Shown here: piece by piece, positions 7,346-10,093 of the stretch
How positions within the stretch are numbered: position 1 is the first letter of the stretch
Layout: every line of letters starts with the position of its first letter
DNA from: Methanoregulaceae archaeon UBA288
GTDB taxonomy: Archaea; Halobacteriota; Methanomicrobia; Methanomicrobiales; Methanospirillaceae
Reading direction: 5' to 3'
NCBI GenBank assembly: GCA_002495225.1
Contig: DAEF01000149.1
Coordinates: 1-10,093 of the forward strand
Length of the DNA: 10,093 nt
The notes under the pieces: generated by a model
What the model was told of the DNA's origin: nothing
What the model saw: the letters and a program-made list of their open reading frames with translations, nothing else
Database searches by the model: none
Program-made: the position numbers and the translations under genes

Positions 7346-8559
7346 GAGCGGTAGATCAGGTAGCCCACGCCGGCCGCGAGCACGAGCGCGAGCGCGATCC
7401 AGGCGATCGGCAGGTCGCCGCCTGCGCCGCCCGCGTCAGCGGTCTGGTTCAGGGCGAGCGATGCCTCGGTCCGCTGCTCGAACGGGTCGCCGTTCTCGTC
7501 CCGGTAGCTGATCACGAGCGGGACCGCGGAAAGGTCCTGAGCCCTGAAGTTCAGCTCGAACGAGGCGAAGTCGTCGGGGTCGAGCGAGCCGATCACGTAC
7601 CTGGGATACGGGTCGGCCGGGGTTACACCCTCGCCGGGCGCGATCATGACGGACCGGGCCGCGCTGAGGCCCGCGTTGTTGACGTCCCCGCTCAGGCGGT
7701 AGACCCCTCCCGACTGCTCGACCTCGAAGTTCGAGAGGATCAGGTCGGCCTGGAACTTGGACCGGCCATAGCCGACCCCCAGGTCGACGGGCATCGCGTG
7801 GCGGTTCTGGCCGTTGTAGTAGACGACCTCGAACCTGATGGTCGCGTTCTCTTCCGGGGTCACGTTGAACGACGCCGTCGCCTGGCCGTTCGAAGCGAGC
7901 GCCCCGATGAAGACGGCCGACGGGGTGGTTGTGAAGCCCTGGCCCCGTGGCGCGACCATCACGCCGTCAAGCGAATCCTGGCGGGGGTTGCCGACCGAGA
8001 CGACGACCCGGTCGCCCCGCCCGGCCGTGAGCGCGTCGGGCTTCTGGACGAACGAGACCGCCGGAGGCGTGCTGTCGACCCGGACCGGGACCGGGTACCG
8101 GATGCCCCGGCCCTCGTTCACGGCGAGCGTGAAGACGGGGTAGGCCGTACCGTCGGGGGACCCGGCGGTGACGGTGAAGCTGAAGGTCATCCGGTTCCCG
8201 GCGCCGATCTCGCCGACGACCGCGTACGGGTCGTTCGCGACCATGACCGGGCCGTCGGGCAGGAGCGCGGCGCGGGAGGCGCGCACCGGCGTTGTGCCTG
8301 TGTTCGCGACCTCGACCGTGAGAGTGGCCCTGTCGCCGCGCATCAGCACGGGCGGGTCGATGGCGGTCGAGACGACCGCGAGCTGGTTGCCGGCCTGGGT
8401 CACGATTGGAGCCGTCGTGGCGGCGGCGGTCGGCAGGGTCGCCTCGCCGGCAGGCAGGGTGACGCCGGAGGTCGGAAACGGAAAGGCCGGGATCGCGGCC
8501 GAGGCGCACGCGATGCAGCCCAGAAGGGCCAGGGTAACGAGAAGGAGTCGCCGGGTCAT
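7333..8559 (-). CDS. Secreted, C-terminally anchored COG1361-like surface protein of the ABC operon
   Basis: A 408-residue exported protein. Residues 1-21 form a signal peptide (MTRR, hydrophobic core, ACASA), also containing a LLGC lipobox-like stretch at 12-15. A Thr/Ala/Pro-rich linker runs to about 55. Then come about three immunoglobulin-like beta-sandwich repeats (roughly 58-160, 165-262 and 270-360), whose phrases such as VEVANTGTTPVRASRAALL and SGDVNNAGLSAARSVMIA are typical of CARDB/COG1361 'S-layer domain' proteins. The end is a Gly/Ala linker, a membrane helix at about 385-403 and RSWRR, so most of it is outside the cell. It starts one base after the Yip1-like stop and overlaps the ATPase gene. 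Context suggests it is the extracytoplasmic partner of the MacB-like transporter, perhaps in an adaptor-like role. That role is inference; the fold assignment is moderately sure. Confidence 0.85.
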   Translation of the reverse strand: MTRRLLLVTLALLGCIACASAAIPAFPFPTSGVTLPAGEATLPTAAATTAPIVTQAGNQLAVVSTAIDPPVLMRGDRATLTVEVANTGTTPVRASRAALLPDGPVMVANDPYAVVGEIGAGNRMTFSFTVTAGSPDGTAYPVFTLAVNEGRGIRYPVPVRVDSTPPAVSFVQKPDALTAGRGDRVVVSVGNPRQDSLDGVMVAPRGQGFTTTPSAVFIGALASNGQATASFNVTPEENATIRFEVVYYNGQNRHAMPVDLGVGYGRSKFQADLILSNFEVEQSGGVYRLSGDVNNAGLSAARSVMIAPGEGVTPADPYPRYVIGSLDPDDFASFELNFRAQDLSAVPLVISYRDENGDPFEQRTEASLALNQTADAGGAGGDLPIAWIALALVLAAGVGYLIYRSWRR

Positions 8560-8560
8560 G

Positions 8561-9271
8561 TCAGGCCACCAGGGTCGGAACGATGGAGACGAGGAGGTAG
8601 ATCAGGACGGGTACGAGGACCGTGATCGCGGCGTCGCGGGTCGAGAGGTTCCGGCCGGTGCGGACCCCGAAGATCCAGATGTTCGCGGACCAGAGCAGGA
8701 AGAGGAGACCGACGACGGACGCCAGCTGCATGGTCGGGTTCTGCAGCAGGGACTGCGTCCACTCCTGGATCGCGTCGGGGTCGGTCAGGGACGGGATCTG
8801 GAGGTTCAAGACGAAGTTCCAGGTGAGCGCGGTGGCGACGATCCCCCCGATCACCTGGGGGAGATGGCCGTACCCGACGTAGGCGAGGAGGCGGTTGAAG
8901 TCGCCCTGGCCGTTGAACGCCATCGAGATGACGTAGAAGACCGCGGTGTAGATCACCCAGAAGAGGATTGTGGCGATCAGGGCCGAGATCGCCCCGATGG
9001 CGCCCATGGCGCCGCCGATCCCCTCCATTCCCGGGATGTCCAGGGCACGTATGACGACGGAGGACATCTGGTACGCGGCGATAGCGCCGACGACGCCCAC
9101 GGCGAGGACGATCAGGAACGGCACGCCGAGGCTCACGGGCCCCGCCTCGAGGGCCTCGAAGAATCCCCGCGGGTTCGTAACGAGCTCCATGAGGGACGGG
9201 TGCCGGGTCTCGTCCCGCCGGGGAACAGGGGGCGCGTCGGAGACGGGCGCCCCCTGCTCAGGGTCGTTCAT
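8561..9271 (-). CDS. Yip1-family membrane protein
   Basis: A 236-residue membrane protein, first gene of the four-gene operon. A soluble Pro-rich N-terminus contains the Yip1-type entry motif LMELVTNPRGFFEALE at residues 28-42, followed by about five membrane segments (roughly 47-69, 93-118, 135-158, 182-203 and 213-234). The internal segment FNRLLAYVGYGHLPQVIGGI matches the conserved region of prokaryotic Yip1/YIF1 proteins (PF04893 type). The function of prokaryotic members is unknown, although they often sit beside ABC transporters. The start at 9271 is supported by GAGGA seven bases upstream and a TATA-like box. Only one base separates its stop from the next start. Confidence 0.88.
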   Translation of the reverse strand: MNDPEQGAPVSDAPPVPRRDETRHPSLMELVTNPRGFFEALEAGPVSLGVPFLIVLAVGVVGAIAAYQMSSVVIRALDIPGMEGIGGAMGAIGAISALIATILFWVIYTAVFYVISMAFNGQGDFNRLLAYVGYGHLPQVIGGIVATALTWNFVLNLQIPSLTDPDAIQEWTQSLLQNPTMQLASVVGLLFLLWSANIWIFGVRTGRNLSTRDAAITVLVPVLIYLLVSIVPTLVA

Positions 9272-9278
9272 ACAACGG

Positions 9279-9311
9279 TCCTCGTGGTGCAGTCGATCGT
9301 GCTCATGATAA
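9279..9311 (-). promoter_or_regulatory. Promoter and ribosome site of the Yip1-COG1361-ABC operon
   Basis: On the minus strand TTTATCAT (9311-9304) is about 33-40 bases before the Yip1-like ATG at 9271 and can serve as the TATA box. GAGGA (9283-9279) follows with a 7-base spacer. The 107-bp gap 9272-9378 otherwise shows no strong terminator for the gene upstream. Confidence 0.5.
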
Positions 9312-9378
9312 ACCGGTGTTCTATCGCCGTGAGGCTATTTCAGGGTTGCGAACAGGATTCCCGTGAGAAGAGGGGGTT

Positions 9379-10093
9379 TCAGAGGGCCGTTGCCCGCCGG
9401 CCGGAGACCGCGTCCATGGCAGCCATCGCGATCGCCCCGAACCCCAGGCAGACCACGACGAACTTGACGAGCCCGCCGAGGAAAGGGACCAGGTAGAGCA
9501 CGTTGAGAATCACGAAGCCGATGATGAAGAGGACGTAGGCGTTCTCGCCATACCGGCTCCCCCCCGCGAGCAGCCGGCCGAGCGCGAGCGAGACCACGAG
9601 CCCGGCCACCATCAGTGCAGCGATCACAAAGAGCCACGCGAAGACCGCGATGGGGATCCCGATGATCGTGACGAGCAGGATCACCCCGAGAATCACCGCG
9701 ACGATCAGGGCCACGAGGCCGGTCACGAAGGCGGGGAGCGCCCTCTCACGGACCCGCTCCTCCACGGCCCGGGCGGCGCCCGGGGCGAGGGCCAGGAGCA
9801 GAAGCCCGAGGACCAGGTACCCGATGGCGACGAGCAGCGAGACGACACCAGCGAGGGTCGTGATCAGGACATCGAGCCCGTTCAAGGCTCCCGGCCCTCG
9901 GCCCCGGCCGGGGGCCGTGTCGTACCGGAGCGTCCCGGCCGTCCCGCTGTTCTCGAAGGTCCCGGCCTGGACCCCCAGCGTCCCGTTCACCGCGCCCTGG
10001 TGCGTGAAAGAGCCGCCCGAGACCTCCGCGTCGCGGCCAATCCTCGCCCCGGGGCCGAAAGCGACCTCGCCGGCGGTTACGATCGCGTTCCGC
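9379..10093 (-). CDS. Membrane protein with bactofilin-like N-terminal repeat region, 5' end outside window
   Basis: A GTG at 9990 could start a 203-residue protein, but the same frame stays open to the window edge and the extra residues are clearly coding. They form Gly-rich beta-helix-like steps (GEVAFGPGARIGRDAEVSGG, then GAVNGTLGVQAGTFENSGTAG) as in bactofilin/polymer-forming cytoskeletal proteins. So the gene continues upstream; 237 residues are visible. After a short PGRGRGPG linker come about five hydrophobic segments at visible residues 75-102, 120-144, 146-172, 184-202 and 204-226, including the GIPIAVFAW and YLVPFLGGL turns. Similar repeat-plus-membrane proteins occur in methanogens and haloarchaea, with unproven roles in organising the envelope. 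It has the same orientation as the ABC operon but is separated by 107 bp with its own candidate promoter in between, so it is probably a separate unit. Confidence 0.82.
   Translation of the reverse strand, partial: RNAIVTAGEVAFGPGARIGRDAEVSGGSFTHQGAVNGTLGVQAGTFENSGTAGTLRYDTAPGRGRGPGALNGLDVLITTLAGVVSLLVAIGYLVLGLLLLALAPGAARAVEERVRERALPAFVTGLVALIVAVILGVILLVTIIGIPIAVFAWLFVIAALMVAGLVVSLALGRLLAGGSRYGENAYVLFIIGFVILNVLYLVPFLGGLVKFVVVCLGFGAIAMAAMDAVSGRRATAL

Overview
The window reads as archaeal chromosomal DNA of high G+C content, most likely from a methanogen of the Methanomicrobiales type. The pointers are two subunits of an A1Ao (archaeal V-type) ATP synthase, TTTAAATA-like TATA boxes in place of bacterial -35/-10 elements, and a COG1361-type surface protein encoded beside a MacB-like ABC transporter. 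Order-level placement is inference from protein flavour; no rRNA or marker gene is present.

Left part (1-3501): the 5' part of an AMP-forming acetyl-CoA synthetase gene (acs, minus strand, leaving the window at base 1) is divergent, across a 103-bp AT-rich gap, from a tight atpC-atpD pair. The usual partner genes of these ATPase subunits (H, I, K, E, F, A, B) are not beside them. atpD carries a one-base frameshift in a run of eight G. Its 3' end overlaps the convergent thiD (hydroxymethylpyrimidine/phosphomethylpyrimidine kinase) by 89 bp, and a terminator-like hairpin with a T6 tract sits inside that overlap.

Middle (3502-5471): a PrsW-family intramembrane protease gene is divergent from thiD. 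The short gap holds a repeated TCGCGAAA motif flanking a TATA-like box. Next comes a convergent alpha/beta-hydrolase gene with a clear TTTAAATA promoter, but it is split by an in-frame TAA between the nucleophile serine and the catalytic histidine. A 203-bp non-coding stretch (5269-5471) follows, with two inverted repeats, an 11-bp direct repeat and a T-tract.

Right part (5472-9271): four minus-strand genes lie head to tail, with junctions of 1-bp spacing, 13-bp overlap and 4-bp overlap. They encode a Yip1-like membrane protein, a secreted and C-terminally anchored COG1361-like protein, a LolD/MacB-type ATPase, and a MacB/FtsX-type permease. This looks like a single envelope-export or envelope-remodelling unit with unknown substrate. 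Upstream on the same strand (9379 to the window end) is the 3' part of a gene for a membrane protein whose N-terminal region resembles a bactofilin-type, Gly-rich beta-repeat.

No tRNA, rRNA, CRISPR array, insertion sequence or phage gene was seen. Two of the nine genes carry single-base lesions. Either the assembly has errors or these genes are recently broken; raw reads would tell.
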